Source: Arthrobacter oryzae (GTDB lineage Bacteria; Actinomycetota; Actinomycetes; Actinomycetales; Micrococcaceae). Taken from it: a DNA stretch of 64,000 bases. The notes below the pieces were generated by a model. That model saw only the letters and a list, made by a program, of their open reading frames with translations, was not told the origin of the DNA and made no database searches. Below are positions 1 through 7,656 of the stretch, piece after piece (the first letter of the stretch is position 1; every line of letters starts with the position of its first letter). The stretch lies in assembly GCF_030812315.1 (NCBI RefSeq), contig NZ_JAUSSM010000014.1, forward strand, positions 1-64,000. Direction: 5' to 3'. A program made the position numbers and the translations under genes.

Positions 1-33
1 TCTTTGTTTCTTGTGGGTGGCTGTTCCTTGGGT

Positions 34-135
34 CGTTTGCCGCCCCCGGGGGGCCCGGGGGGGCGCCCCCCCCCCCCCCCCCCCCGGGGGGGGGGGGGGG
101 GGGCCCCCCCCCCCGGGGGGGCCCCCCACGGCCGC
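34..135. repeat. G/C homopolymer low-complexity block at window edge
   Basis: Runs of C and G make up nearly all bases here, alternating in blocks with no coding bias. Real Actinobacterial DNA is GC-rich but not homopolymeric on this scale, so this most likely reflects a sequencing or assembly artefact at a contig end. Nothing biological should be read from it. Bases 141-228 hold only the upstream region of the first gene. Confidence 0.8.
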
Positions 136-228
136 CGCTTCGTCTCCGTTCCGCGTGTCGACGAGTTCCACAGCAGGTGCACAGCTGTGGCCTAAATCCT
201 TCATATGCACCGGCACCATAGTTGAACC

Positions 229-1098
229 ATGACGCTCACAGACCAGGCCCCGGGGAACCTGCCGCACATGCAGCTGCGGGCCGCCGTCGGCGCACGGACT
301 GGAGCCGCGGCGCCTGTCCTGGACGTGACCATCCCGGTCTACAACGAGGAACAGGGTCTGGAGCAGTCCCTCCGGCGGCTGCACGCCTACCTGCACTGCA
401 CCTTCCCGCACACCTTCCGGATTACGGTGGCGGACAACGCCAGCACCGACGGCACGCTCCGGATCGCCGAGCGTGTGGCCCGGGAACTCCGCGAGGTCAC
501 CGTGGTCCGGCTCCCTGACAAGGGAAGGGGAAACGCGCTTCGCACGGTGTGGCTCGCGTCGTCGTCGCCCGTCCTGGCCTACATGGATGTGAACCTTTCC
601 ACCGACCTTGCCGCGCTTGCCCCCTTGGTAGCGCCTCTCCTCTCCGGGCATTCCGACCTGGCGATCGGAACCCGGCTATCGCGCAGCTCCCGTGTGGTCA
701 GGGGACACCGGCCGGCATTCATCTCGCGTGGCTACAACCTTCTGCTGCATACCCTGCTGGGTGCTCACTTCAGCGATGCGCAGTGCGGCTTCAAGGCAAT
801 CCGCGCGGATATCGCCCGGCAGATCCTCCCCCACACCACGGACAATGCCTGGTTCTTCGACACGGAGCTGCTGGTCCTGGCCGAAAAATGCGGGCTCCGG
901 GTGCACGAAGTGCCGGTGGACTGGGTAAACGAGGCCGACGCCGGCGTCGATATTGTCCGGACTGCCCTCGCCGACCTGCGCGGTTTGGGCCGCCTTAGCC
1001 GCGACCTGGCGACCGGCCGCATACCGGTTCCCGAGCTTCGCTCAGCCTTGGACCGGGACTCAGCCCAGGTAGGGTCCAGCTCAACTATGAGTCCTTGA
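229..1098 (+). CDS. Family 2 glycosyltransferase (dolichyl-/polyprenyl-phosphate sugar synthase type)
   Basis: This 289-residue GT-A protein probably transfers a sugar from a nucleotide donor to polyprenyl phosphate at the inner face of the membrane. It opens with DVTIPVYNEE near residue 33, followed by ADNASTDGT, KGRGNALR, a DVNLSTDL segment at the DxD position and the C-terminal WFFDTELL..EVPVDW block typical of DPM1/DPG-synthase relatives. Many actinobacterial relatives carry a C-terminal GtrA membrane domain; this one does not. A -10-like CATAGT (217-222) lies exactly 6 nt before ATG with no Shine-Dalgarno, so the mRNA may be leaderless. Its 3' end overlaps the convergent next gene by 14 nt. 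Confidence 0.85.
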   Translation: MTLTDQAPGNLPHMQLRAAVGARTGAAAPVLDVTIPVYNEEQGLEQSLRRLHAYLHCTFPHTFRITVADNASTDGTLRIAERVARELREVTVVRLPDKGRGNALRTVWLASSSPVLAYMDVNLSTDLAALAPLVAPLLSGHSDLAIGTRLSRSSRVVRGHRPAFISRGYNLLLHTLLGAHFSDAQCGFKAIRADIARQILPHTTDNAWFFDTELLVLAEKCGLRVHEVPVDWVNEADAGVDIVRTALADLRGLGRLSRDLATGRIPVPELRSALDRDSAQVGSSSTMSP

Positions 1099-1453
1099 GC
1101 CATGTCATGGCTTCGTCCGGGCAGGTGAAATACCGCGTCGGTGCAGCCGGAGAGTTGATGCTGAGAAAGAAATTGGCCATTGCCCGGTCCACCGGAGACG
1201 ATCCGAGGAGCGCCACCCTCGCCACCGTGCTGGGGCGGGCGAAGACGCGCCGCGCACCGCGGCTCATGGAAGACGCGGCCGCCATGTCCACCAGCATCGG
1301 ATAGGGGCGCCCGCTGCTCAACTGTGTGACGGCCGCCATGACAGCTGTCGCGGCATCTTCGGATATGGCCAGACCTGGAATCCATTGCACATGAAGAACG
1401 CCATTGCGTAGGACAACGGTGCCTCTAGCGCCGTCAATGGAAACCTCGGTCAT
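1085..1453 (-). CDS. Small STAS/SpoIIAA-like protein of unknown function
   Basis: A 122-residue soluble protein beginning MTEVSIDGARG. The pattern of an N-terminal beta region, a central acidic TAVMAAVTQL helix, a LVDMAA strand and a C-terminal TRYFTCPDEAMTWL segment resembles the STAS-like small proteins common in Arthrobacter; this is recognition of overall shape, not of a catalytic motif. I chose ATG at 1453 over GTG at 1492 because a GGGGGGATAGG stretch sits directly upstream of the ATG, whereas the GTG has no ribosome binding site. It ends inside the 3' end of the convergent glycosyltransferase gene. Confidence 0.7.
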   Translation of the reverse strand: MTEVSIDGARGTVVLRNGVLHVQWIPGLAISEDAATAVMAAVTQLSSGRPYPMLVDMAAASSMSRGARRVFARPSTVARVALLGSSPVDRAMANFFLSINSPAAPTRYFTCPDEAMTWLKDS

Positions 1454-1519
1454 CCTATCCCCCCAGATAGCGTCAGCCGTCTTCACTGACACTAGCCGAC
1501 AGGAGGCGAATTTTGGACG

Positions 1520-2224
1520 TCAGAACCGGAAGGAAATCGTTCTCACACCGGCGCTGTCCACTGCAGTGGTCACGGAGACCTCGGAGTAGTCGTTTATGTG
1601 CAGAACGCCGTCCGGCAGTTTTCCAGTGTTGGGCCCGATAGCAACGGTCCTGATCCCGGCGGCAAGTCCGGCCGCAATTCCGGCGGGCGCGTCCTCAAAG
1701 ACCAGTGCGTCAGCCGGGTCCACCCCAAGCAGTTCGGCGGCCCGGAGGTAGCCTTCCGGATGGGGCTTGCCTCGGGCGACAAGGTCGGCTGTGACGGCGG
1801 TGGCAGGCATGGCCAGACCCGCCGCGCCCATACGGATATCGGCCAGGATCCGGTCGGCGGAGGTCACCAGGGCGACGGCGTCCGCCGGCAGGCTGCGCAA
1901 GAGTTCAGCAGCGCCAGGCAAGGAGACAATGCCCTCGGTCCGGACGCGCTCCATGGCACCGAGCTCCGCGGTGAGCGAAACGACGTCGGTGCCGGCCGGC
2001 GCAAACCGGCGCACCGTGTCCCCGGCCTGGACGCCGTGCGAGGTCCGGAGGATCTCGGCGATGTCCAGACCGTAGCGGGCGGCAAGTTCTCCCCACACCT
2101 GCTCCACGACGGCCGTCGAATCAACCAGGGTGCCGTCCATGTCGAACAGCACGGCCCGTGCGGTCAGGGTTGTTCCGGACGGTATGGCGGAGACAGGGGT
2201 TGCGGCATCGGCAGGAAAGCTCAT
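1520..2224 (-). CDS. HAD-superfamily phosphatase (sugar-phosphatase-like)
   Basis: A 234-residue HAD subfamily IA hydrolase. Motif I DMDGTLVDST has the nucleophilic Asp at residue 28 and the acid/base Asp at 30; VTSADR is motif II, GKPHPEGY supplies the motif III Lys, and VFEDAPAG is motif IV. The layout fits small sugar-phosphate or phosphoglycolate phosphatases; the substrate cannot be read. The start at 2224 has an AGGATGG-like site upstream; an in-frame extension to 2308 would run into the VOC gene and is not favoured. The downstream neighbour is the STAS-like gene on the same strand. Confidence 0.85.
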   Translation of the reverse strand: MSFPADAATPVSAIPSGTTLTARAVLFDMDGTLVDSTAVVEQVWGELAARYGLDIAEILRTSHGVQAGDTVRRFAPAGTDVVSLTAELGAMERVRTEGIVSLPGAAELLRSLPADAVALVTSADRILADIRMGAAGLAMPATAVTADLVARGKPHPEGYLRAAELLGVDPADALVFEDAPAGIAAGLAAGIRTVAIGPNTGKLPDGVLHINDYSEVSVTTAVDSAGVRTISFRF

Positions 2225-2268
2225 GCTTCCATCCTGCCTCACGTAACGGGGGCCAGAGATTTTGTGAC

Positions 2269-2646
2269 TTAGCCGTTCGGGCGTTGAGGAAGATACTGGA
2301 TCGCCCATTTGTTACCGTCGGGATCGGCAAAATAGACAAAGTGGCCCCAGTCCTGGACGTCGATGTCGCTAACGTCCACCCCGTTTCCTTTCAGATGGTC
2401 ATGAGCAGCCTGGATGTCGCTGACCACGACCTGCAGGCTCGGGGCCGTGCCGGGACTAGCATCGCTGAGGCCCTCGCCGATGGCAATCGAACATGCCGAG
2501 CCCGGCGGGGTCAGCTGGACGAAGCGGATGCCATCCATGGGCCGCTCGTCGAAGTCAGCGTTGAAGCCCACCTTGTTGACGTAAAAATCCTTGGCACGGT
2601 CCACATCGGACACAGGGACAAACACCAGTTCAAGTTTCCAGTCCAT
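2269..2646 (-). CDS. VOC/glyoxalase-fold protein
   Basis: A 125-residue single-domain vicinal-oxygen-chelate protein. It starts MDWKLELVFVPVSDVDRAKDFY, the usual first beta-alpha unit, and ends with HFVYFADPDGNKWAIQY, the typical metal-face strand ending in a D-P-D-G-N turn. Members are metal-dependent isomerases, dioxygenases or drug-binding proteins; the substrate is not predictable. A -10-like TAGCCT lies 7 nt before the ATG, suggesting its own leaderless promoter. Confidence 0.8.
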   Translation of the reverse strand: MDWKLELVFVPVSDVDRAKDFYVNKVGFNADFDERPMDGIRFVQLTPPGSACSIAIGEGLSDASPGTAPSLQVVVSDIQAAHDHLKGNGVDVSDIDVQDWGHFVYFADPDGNKWAIQYLPQRPNG

Positions 2647-2720
2647 GGGCCACAGGCTAGCCGCGGCCGCCGGAATCCGGAAGAGGGCAACCGCTTCGCA
2701 CTGGCTTAACCGGGCCCCTG

Positions 2721-3356
2721 CTAGCCGGCGATGCCGTACAGGCGGTCTCCGGCGTCGCCGAGTCCGGGCACGATATAGGACTTCTCGTTGAGCTTCTCGT
2801 CAATGGACGCCAGGACGATGGTCACGTTGGCGTCCGCGAGTTCTTCCTCCAGCTTGGCCAGCCCCTCAGGCGCGGCCAGCAGGCAGATGCACGTCACGTC
2901 CGAAGCGCCGCGCTTGAAGAGGAACTTGATGGCTTCGCGCAGCGTGCCGCCGGTGGCCAGCATGGGATCCAGCACGAAGATTTGCCGGTCCGTCAGGTTC
3001 TCGGGGAGGCGCTCGGCATAGGTGATGATGTCCAGCGTTTCCTCGTCACGGGCCATCCCCAGGAACCCGACCTCGGCTGTTGGCACGAGTTTGGTCATTC
3101 CCTCGAGCATGCCCAGACCGGCGCGGAGGATGGGAACCACCAGCGGCGTGGGCTTGGTGAACGCGGTGCCGACGGTGGTGCTGACCGGAGTTTCGATGGT
3201 GACCGGCTGGGTGCGGACGTCCCGGGTGGCCTCATAGGCGAGGAGCGTGACCAGTTCCTCGGTGAGTTGCCGGAAGACCGGGGAGGGGGTGTTTTTGTCC
3301 CGCAGAACGGTGAGCTTGTGGGCGACCAGCGGGTGGTCCACGACGAGTGTGCGCAT
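2721..3356 (-). CDS. upp: Uracil phosphoribosyltransferase
   Basis: A 211-residue UPRTase converting uracil and PRPP to UMP in pyrimidine salvage. The PRPP-binding loop VLDPMLATGGT (residues 128-138), the VPILRAGLGM segment (74-83) and the C-terminal IVPGLGDAGDRLYG uracil-binding block are all present and the length is normal. Only 12 nt separate it from the upstream PAP2 gene on the same strand, so they may be cotranscribed. A TAGTTT hexamer 6 nt before ATG could also provide a private leaderless promoter. Confidence 0.97.
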   Translation of the reverse strand: MRTLVVDHPLVAHKLTVLRDKNTPSPVFRQLTEELVTLLAYEATRDVRTQPVTIETPVSTTVGTAFTKPTPLVVPILRAGLGMLEGMTKLVPTAEVGFLGMARDEETLDIITYAERLPENLTDRQIFVLDPMLATGGTLREAIKFLFKRGASDVTCICLLAAPEGLAKLEEELADANVTIVLASIDEKLNEKSYIVPGLGDAGDRLYGIAG

Positions 3357-3368
3357 GGGTCAAAACTA

Positions 3369-4229
3369 TCACCCGGCGCTGGCGTCCCCGCCCCGCGATC
3401 CGCCGGGTTCCCGGCGGCGTTCCGCGCCGCCGGGAACGGGTTCGCCGCCGTGGGCGCCACTGTGTTCGCCCGGCTCGTCCCGGAGCAACGGGTGGTCGAA
3501 CGTCGGGGCCGGTCCTGCGTGCTCGCGGTGCCGTATGACATGGAAGAGCCTGTGGGCCAGGATCACGATTCCCACCCAGGCGAGGCCAAGGAGCCATCCG
3601 GCAATGACGTCGGTGAGCCAATGATGGCCCAGGAAGACCCGGCTCAGGCCCATGGCGATGATAAAGAGTGAACCCACCGTGATCATGGACACGCGAATAG
3701 CCGTCCGTTCCAGTTGGAGGCACGCCAGGTAAACGATCAAACCGATCACGACGGTGGTGTTGAGCGTGTGGCCGCTGGGGAAAGACGGCGAATCTTCGTA
3801 GGGCGGAACAGCGTCCGCATGGTCCGGGCGGGTGCGGCCGAACAGCTTCTTGCCGAAGGTGGTCGCGGAGATGGAGACAGCCGCCGCGCCGCCCACCAGG
3901 ATGAGGGGCCGCCAGGTGCGCCCTGCCCACGTCAGCCAAGCCGTCAGGACGCTGCCGACGATCGGCATGCCGACCCCGCCGCCAATGTTGGTGAAGGCAG
4001 TGACGGCGGAATTGAGCCAGGGGTTCCGGAGGTCCTCGGACAGGGCCAGCGCGGGCTTGTCCAGATTGGCGAGGCCCGCTTCGTCCACCACGTCGTCGTA
4101 GACTTCGGCCCCCATGAACGCCAGGGTCACGACGATTGCGCCGCCAACCAGCATGGTGATCCAGAGGGCAGCGTAGGGAACAACCCACCGTCCCCACCGG
4201 TCGGTAATGCGGTCAGTCAAGATCTTCAC
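3369..4229 (-). CDS. PAP2-family membrane phosphatase
   Basis: A 286-residue membrane protein with the three phosphatidic-acid-phosphatase motifs: KKLFGRTRP (127-135), PSFPSGH (148-154) and SRVFLGHHWLTD (196-207), with the catalytic His in the last. Around six hydrophobic segments surround them, from about residue 17 to 225. Family members dephosphorylate phosphatidate, undecaprenyl pyrophosphate or other lipid phosphates on the outer face. The C-terminal ~55 residues are polar and glycine-rich. It is divergent from tadA across 62 bp. Confidence 0.88.
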   Translation of the reverse strand: MKILTDRITDRWGRWVVPYAALWITMLVGGAIVVTLAFMGAEVYDDVVDEAGLANLDKPALALSEDLRNPWLNSAVTAFTNIGGGVGMPIVGSVLTAWLTWAGRTWRPLILVGGAAAVSISATTFGKKLFGRTRPDHADAVPPYEDSPSFPSGHTLNTTVVIGLIVYLACLQLERTAIRVSMITVGSLFIIAMGLSRVFLGHHWLTDVIAGWLLGLAWVGIVILAHRLFHVIRHREHAGPAPTFDHPLLRDEPGEHSGAHGGEPVPGGAERRREPGGSRGGDASAG

Positions 4230-4291
4230 GTCGTCTCCCCGGGCTCATCCGTCGTCTGCGCCTGCCGTACCTTCGAAACTATCATTGAGCC

Positions 4292-4801
4292 ATGACTTCC
4301 CCGGAGCCCCGCCATGCCGAATGGATGGGCCTTGCCCTCGCCGAAGCACGGGCGGCGCTGGCCACCGACGACGTGCCGATCGGCGCCGTCGTCATCGGCC
4401 CGGACGGCGAAGTCCTGGGTACAGGGAGGAACGAACGGGAGGCGCACGGTGATCCCACCGCGCACGCCGAGATGGTGGCGATCCGCGAGGCGGCCGCCCG
4501 GCTGCAGGCGCTGGGGCCAAAAACCAATGGCGGGCAGGGCGACGGCTGGCGGCTCGCGGACTGCACCCTCGTGGTGACCCTGGAACCGTGTGCCATGTGC
4601 GCCGGCGCCGTTGTGCTGGCGAGGATCCCCCGTGTGGTGTTCGGGGCGTGGGACGAGAAGGCCGGGGCCGCCGGCTCGGTGTTCGACATCCTCCGCGAGC
4701 GCCGGCTCAACCACTGGGTTGAGGTCTACGCCGGCGTCCGGGAGCAGGAGTGTGCCGCGCTGCTCCGGGATTTCTTCGCCGGGCACCGGCAGCTCAGCTA
4801 G
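4292..4801 (+). CDS. tadA: tRNA-specific adenosine deaminase
   Basis: A 169-residue zinc deaminase that converts A34 to inosine in tRNA-Arg(ACG). It has HAE (58-60) with His as zinc ligand and Glu as proton shuttle, and PCAMC with Cys100 and Cys103. A short insertion (GPKTNGGQGDGW, about 75-86) precedes the PCxxC strand. TATCAT at 4280-4285 lies exactly 6 nt before ATG and there is no clear Shine-Dalgarno, suggesting a leaderless transcript. The 3' end overlaps the convergent winged-helix gene by 4 nt. Confidence 0.95.
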   Translation: MTSPEPRHAEWMGLALAEARAALATDDVPIGAVVIGPDGEVLGTGRNEREAHGDPTAHAEMVAIREAAARLQALGPKTNGGQGDGWRLADCTLVVTLEPCAMCAGAVVLARIPRVVFGAWDEKAGAAGSVFDILRERRLNHWVEVYAGVREQECAALLRDFFAGHRQLS

Positions 4802-6075
4802 CCGGCATTCGCCGCGTCCAGGGCGTCAATGCGCTCCTGCCTGGATGCCGGCGAGTCAAGGCTGAAGGAACGGAAGTCGCCCAAGTCGTCCCGGATCCAC
4901 GCTTCCACCTCGGCGATCCGCTGCTCGATGCGCGGCGAAGATCCGTCGAACAACCAGTGCGCGATCCGCTGCCCCACGGGATCGTATTGCCACAGTCCGA
5001 TGATCCGGCCGCGGTCCAGGATCGGGTGGTCCGGCAGGTCGGCCTGCTCCGCCAGTGTTGCGCCGAGCAGCGTCGCATCCCCGTCGTCACCCGCGAACAG
5101 GTCCGCGGCGTTCCGCCGCTGTATAACGAGCGAGTCCGTCCCCGCGAGGAGCTGGATCTGTTCCTCCGCCGGCACGTCAAAAACGGCAAGCCGCTCGACG
5201 TCGTCGGGCAGCATCCACAGCGCTTCGCCTTTGGCGGCACGGTGGACGGTGGGCACCTCAACGGCACCGACGGCGGCCAAGGCCGCCTTGCTCTGGGCGA
5301 CTGTGAATCCGGAGAACCACTGGGATTGCTTGAGCGTGGCGCCGCCGGTCCAACCCAAGTACTTGCGGATCAGCTCACAGCGGGCGGCGTCGACGTCCAA
5401 CGGGCTCGGCGGCAAGTCCCACGGCGTGTAGGCGTAGCGCTGCTGGTCGAGACGTCCGTTGGCGGGGACACGGCGGATCCGGCCGTCGCGCTGCAGCAGG
5501 CCAAGGGCCGTGGGGAGGGTGGTGGATACGCCCTGCCTCTTGCCTTCCTCACCCAGGCTCCGGACGGAACCGCCCAGTTCGTCCTTGAGCTGCTTCGGAT
5601 CCAGCGGGTGGCCGGCCTCGGCCAGGGCGTGCAGCACCTGCTCCTCGAGCAGCGTGAGTTCGCCGCGGTCCACCCCCAGCCTGCCAAGCACCTTGAAGAC
5701 TTCGGCGGAGTCCTTGCCCAGCTTCAACGCCCACGCGAAGTCCTCCGCGCCCAGGACGTAAGTGCAGCCGCGTGCGCTGGGGAGTTCGTAGATCCGCAGG
5801 GCCAGGACGTCGGCATCAACCTGTGCGCGCCGGATTCCGGCACGGGCGAACAGCGTGAGGTAGGGGTTGGCGCCACCCAGGGAACGTGCCCAGCCTGCCC
5901 TGGCCAGGACCTCGGCTGCGGTATGACCGGTGAGGCTGCCGTCGAGGCCCTGTCTGTGCCAGGCCCACGCGCGCAGGCGTTCCGCCGTGAGCGTGTGTGC
6001 GGGCGGCACGCTCACGGCCGCGGGGTCAGCCGGCGGAGTCTCAGCGGTGAGGGGCTCGGTTGTCATAGGGGTCAT
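4798..6075 (-). CDS. Winged-helix DNA-binding protein of the AlkZ/YcaQ (HTH_42) type
   Basis: A 425-residue protein with the repeated winged-helix layout of the AlkZ/YcaQ family: an N-terminal helix bundle with LTLFARAGIRR, a middle region with LQRDGRIRRVPANG, and a C-terminal block with LLAGTDSLVIQRR, DHPILDRGRIIGLWQYDP and HWLFDG. AlkZ relatives are DNA glycosylases that unhook bulky or crosslinked bases, some serving as self-resistance in biosynthetic clusters. The catalytic QxQ/QxD expected at the start of the LTLFAR helix is not evident here (ARSLGGANPY instead), so glycosylase activity is uncertain. The ATG overlaps the stop of the upstream GT4 gene as ATGA, indicating translational coupling. 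Confidence 0.8.
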   Translation of the reverse strand: MTPMTTEPLTAETPPADPAAVSVPPAHTLTAERLRAWAWHRQGLDGSLTGHTAAEVLARAGWARSLGGANPYLTLFARAGIRRAQVDADVLALRIYELPSARGCTYVLGAEDFAWALKLGKDSAEVFKVLGRLGVDRGELTLLEEQVLHALAEAGHPLDPKQLKDELGGSVRSLGEEGKRQGVSTTLPTALGLLQRDGRIRRVPANGRLDQQRYAYTPWDLPPSPLDVDAARCELIRKYLGWTGGATLKQSQWFSGFTVAQSKAALAAVGAVEVPTVHRAAKGEALWMLPDDVERLAVFDVPAEEQIQLLAGTDSLVIQRRNAADLFAGDDGDATLLGATLAEQADLPDHPILDRGRIIGLWQYDPVGQRIAHWLFDGSSPRIEQRIAEVEAWIRDDLGDFRSFSLDSPASRQERIDALDAANAG

Positions 6076-7250
6076 TGTCCATCAGCCGGTAGAGCAACGG
6101 AATGACCTGGCGCAGTCCGTTTGCGCGGCACGCCCGGTCCCGCCCTGTCCGCTTCAATGCTGTCCAGCACCGTCCTGGCCGTGGCCTCCCAGCCAGGGAG
6201 CCGGTTCCGCGCAGCCAGCGCCGCGTCGCGCCACCGCGAGCGAAGTTCCGGATCCGTCAGCCAGCCGCGGAGGACCAGTGCCAGCGGGGACGGATCCGCG
6301 CCGAGTACGACGGCGGCGCCCGGCAGCGCAGGTTCCCCGCCGCCGTCGGGAGCTGCTGCCCCGTCCTGGTCCGCAGTGCCCGGTGACCCGGCCGCCAGTG
6401 CCTCGACGGCGCCGGTGCCGGCACGCACCACCACAGGAATTCCTCGGGCGAGGGACTCGGTGACCACCATCCCGTAGGCTTCAGCCCGCGAGATCAGCAG
6501 GCTGAGATCGGCACGGTGCCACGCCTCTTCCAGGGCGTCGCCGGCGAGCTCGCCGCGGACAGTCACCCGATCGGTCAGCCCGAGCCGGGTTACCGCGTTC
6601 CGGACAGTCTGGGCATATACGGTGTCTGCGGAATCGGAGCCCACCAGCGCCGCGGTCCAGGGCAGGTCCGTGAGTCCGGCGAACGCCTCCAGCAGCAGGA
6701 GCTGGTCCTTATTCGGCAGCAGCGCGGCCACTGACACGAGGTGCGGCGGGTTCGAACCGGCAGCAGGAGGAGCGGCATCGGTGCCGGGCAGCGCCACGTG
6801 GATCGGCGCCGGGCAGTGTTTGTCTCGGATTGCCGCAGCCGTCGTCGAACTGGTGCAGATCACGCCTGCGGCGGCAGCCAGCGCGCGTTCCTCCAGGTCC
6901 GGGTGGTCTGCCAGCGGCATGTGCAGCAGGATCCACGCGGGCCGTCCCGCGGCGGCAGCGGCCTCCATCTCCAGCGGCGCGCCCAGTCCAACCAGGCCGT
7001 CCACGATGGTCACCGGACTCCCGGCCGCCTCCTCGGCGCCGGCAGCGAGCAGCAACGCGGCCAGCCGCCGTCGTTCTTCCTCGCTGCCCACTGGCCAGTG
7101 GCCGTCTACGGGCCAAACTTCCACGTCCGCCCCGAGGGCGGTAAGCCCGCGGACCAGCGCGGCGTTGTAGGCGTTGCCGCCTGAGTGGTGCAGCACGTTG
7201 CCCGGCACGATCAGCCGGACCGCCAGCCCGTCCGCGCGGGACCCGGTCAT
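6072..7250 (-). CDS. Family 4 glycosyltransferase
   Basis: A 392-residue GT-B glycosyltransferase. The N-terminal domain begins VRLIVPGNVLHHSGGNAYNAALVRGL, the acceptor-side glycine loop; the C-terminal domain has VSVAALLPNKDQLLLLEAF and the donor-binding ADLSLLISRAEAYGMVVTESLARGIPVV with the EX7E-type Glu residues. The start at 7250 follows the PTPS-like stop by 4 nt; a longer frame back to 7352 would overlap that gene. It ends in ATGA overlap with the winged-helix gene. Donor and acceptor are unknown; an unusually alanine-rich insertion lies near residue 320. Confidence 0.87.
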   Translation of the reverse strand: MTGSRADGLAVRLIVPGNVLHHSGGNAYNAALVRGLTALGADVEVWPVDGHWPVGSEEERRRLAALLLAAGAEEAAGSPVTIVDGLVGLGAPLEMEAAAAAGRPAWILLHMPLADHPDLEERALAAAAGVICTSSTTAAAIRDKHCPAPIHVALPGTDAAPPAAGSNPPHLVSVAALLPNKDQLLLLEAFAGLTDLPWTAALVGSDSADTVYAQTVRNAVTRLGLTDRVTVRGELAGDALEEAWHRADLSLLISRAEAYGMVVTESLARGIPVVVRAGTGAVEALAAGSPGTADQDGAAAPDGGGEPALPGAAVVLGADPSPLALVLRGWLTDPELRSRWRDAALAARNRLPGWEATARTVLDSIEADRAGPGVPRKRTAPGHSVALPADGQ

Positions 7251-7254
7251 TTCT

Positions 7255-7653
7255 TTACTCGGCGTCGAAGTCGAGTGCGAACGACGCCCAGGCGTCGGGG
7301 GTCTCGCGCAGGGTGACGTCCAGTCCGGCCAGTTCCCGCCCGTCCTCGCCATCGCGGACCCTCGTGGCGACGGACTCGGCGATGTACTGCGCCAGCGCCT
7401 CGGTGGTGCTCAGCTTCCCGGCGAAGTCCGGGTGCTCGTCCAGGTTTTTGTAGTTCAGGCCGGCCAGCACCTCCTCGATGAGCCCGCCGGCGGCACCGAT
7501 GTCCAGGACGATGGCGTCGTCGTTCAGGGCCCGACGGCGGAAGGTCACCTCCGCCACGAACGTGGCCCCGTGAAGGCCCTGGGCGGGCCCGAAGGCTTCG
7601 CGGGGCAGGCTGTGGGCAATCATGAAGTGGCGGCGGACGGTCAGTCTGAACAA
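7255..7653 (-). CDS. Degenerate 6-pyruvoyl-tetrahydropterin synthase-like (QueD fold) protein
   Basis: A 132-residue T-fold protein of PTPS/QueD size. FMIAHSL (His14) and LHGATF (His28) align with two of the three zinc ligands, but the HxH third ligand is Ala30 and the catalytic Cys four residues before His28 is Ala24. The LNYKNLDEHPDF and LSTTEALAQYI segments, which shape the pterin pocket in relatives, remain. It may bind a pterin-like or nucleotide ligand without canonical catalysis, or use a different chemistry. Gaps are 3 nt to the upstream dehydrogenase and 4 nt to the downstream GT4, so the three are one transcription unit. Confidence 0.85.
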   Translation of the reverse strand: MFRLTVRRHFMIAHSLPREAFGPAQGLHGATFVAEVTFRRRALNDDAIVLDIGAAGGLIEEVLAGLNYKNLDEHPDFAGKLSTTEALAQYIAESVATRVRDGEDGRELAGLDVTLRETPDAWASFALDFDAE

Positions 7654-7656
7654 GGG

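Noticed and set aside
765..1385. 206-codon minus-strand frame opposite the GT2 gene
   Set aside because: Arg/Ser/Pro-rich shadow frame of the GT2 gene with no domain; also overlaps the supported STAS-like gene.
4750..6105. 451-codon plus-strand frame opposite the winged-helix gene
   Set aside because: Long only because of high GC; composition is that of an antisense shadow, whereas the minus strand shows recognisable family blocks.
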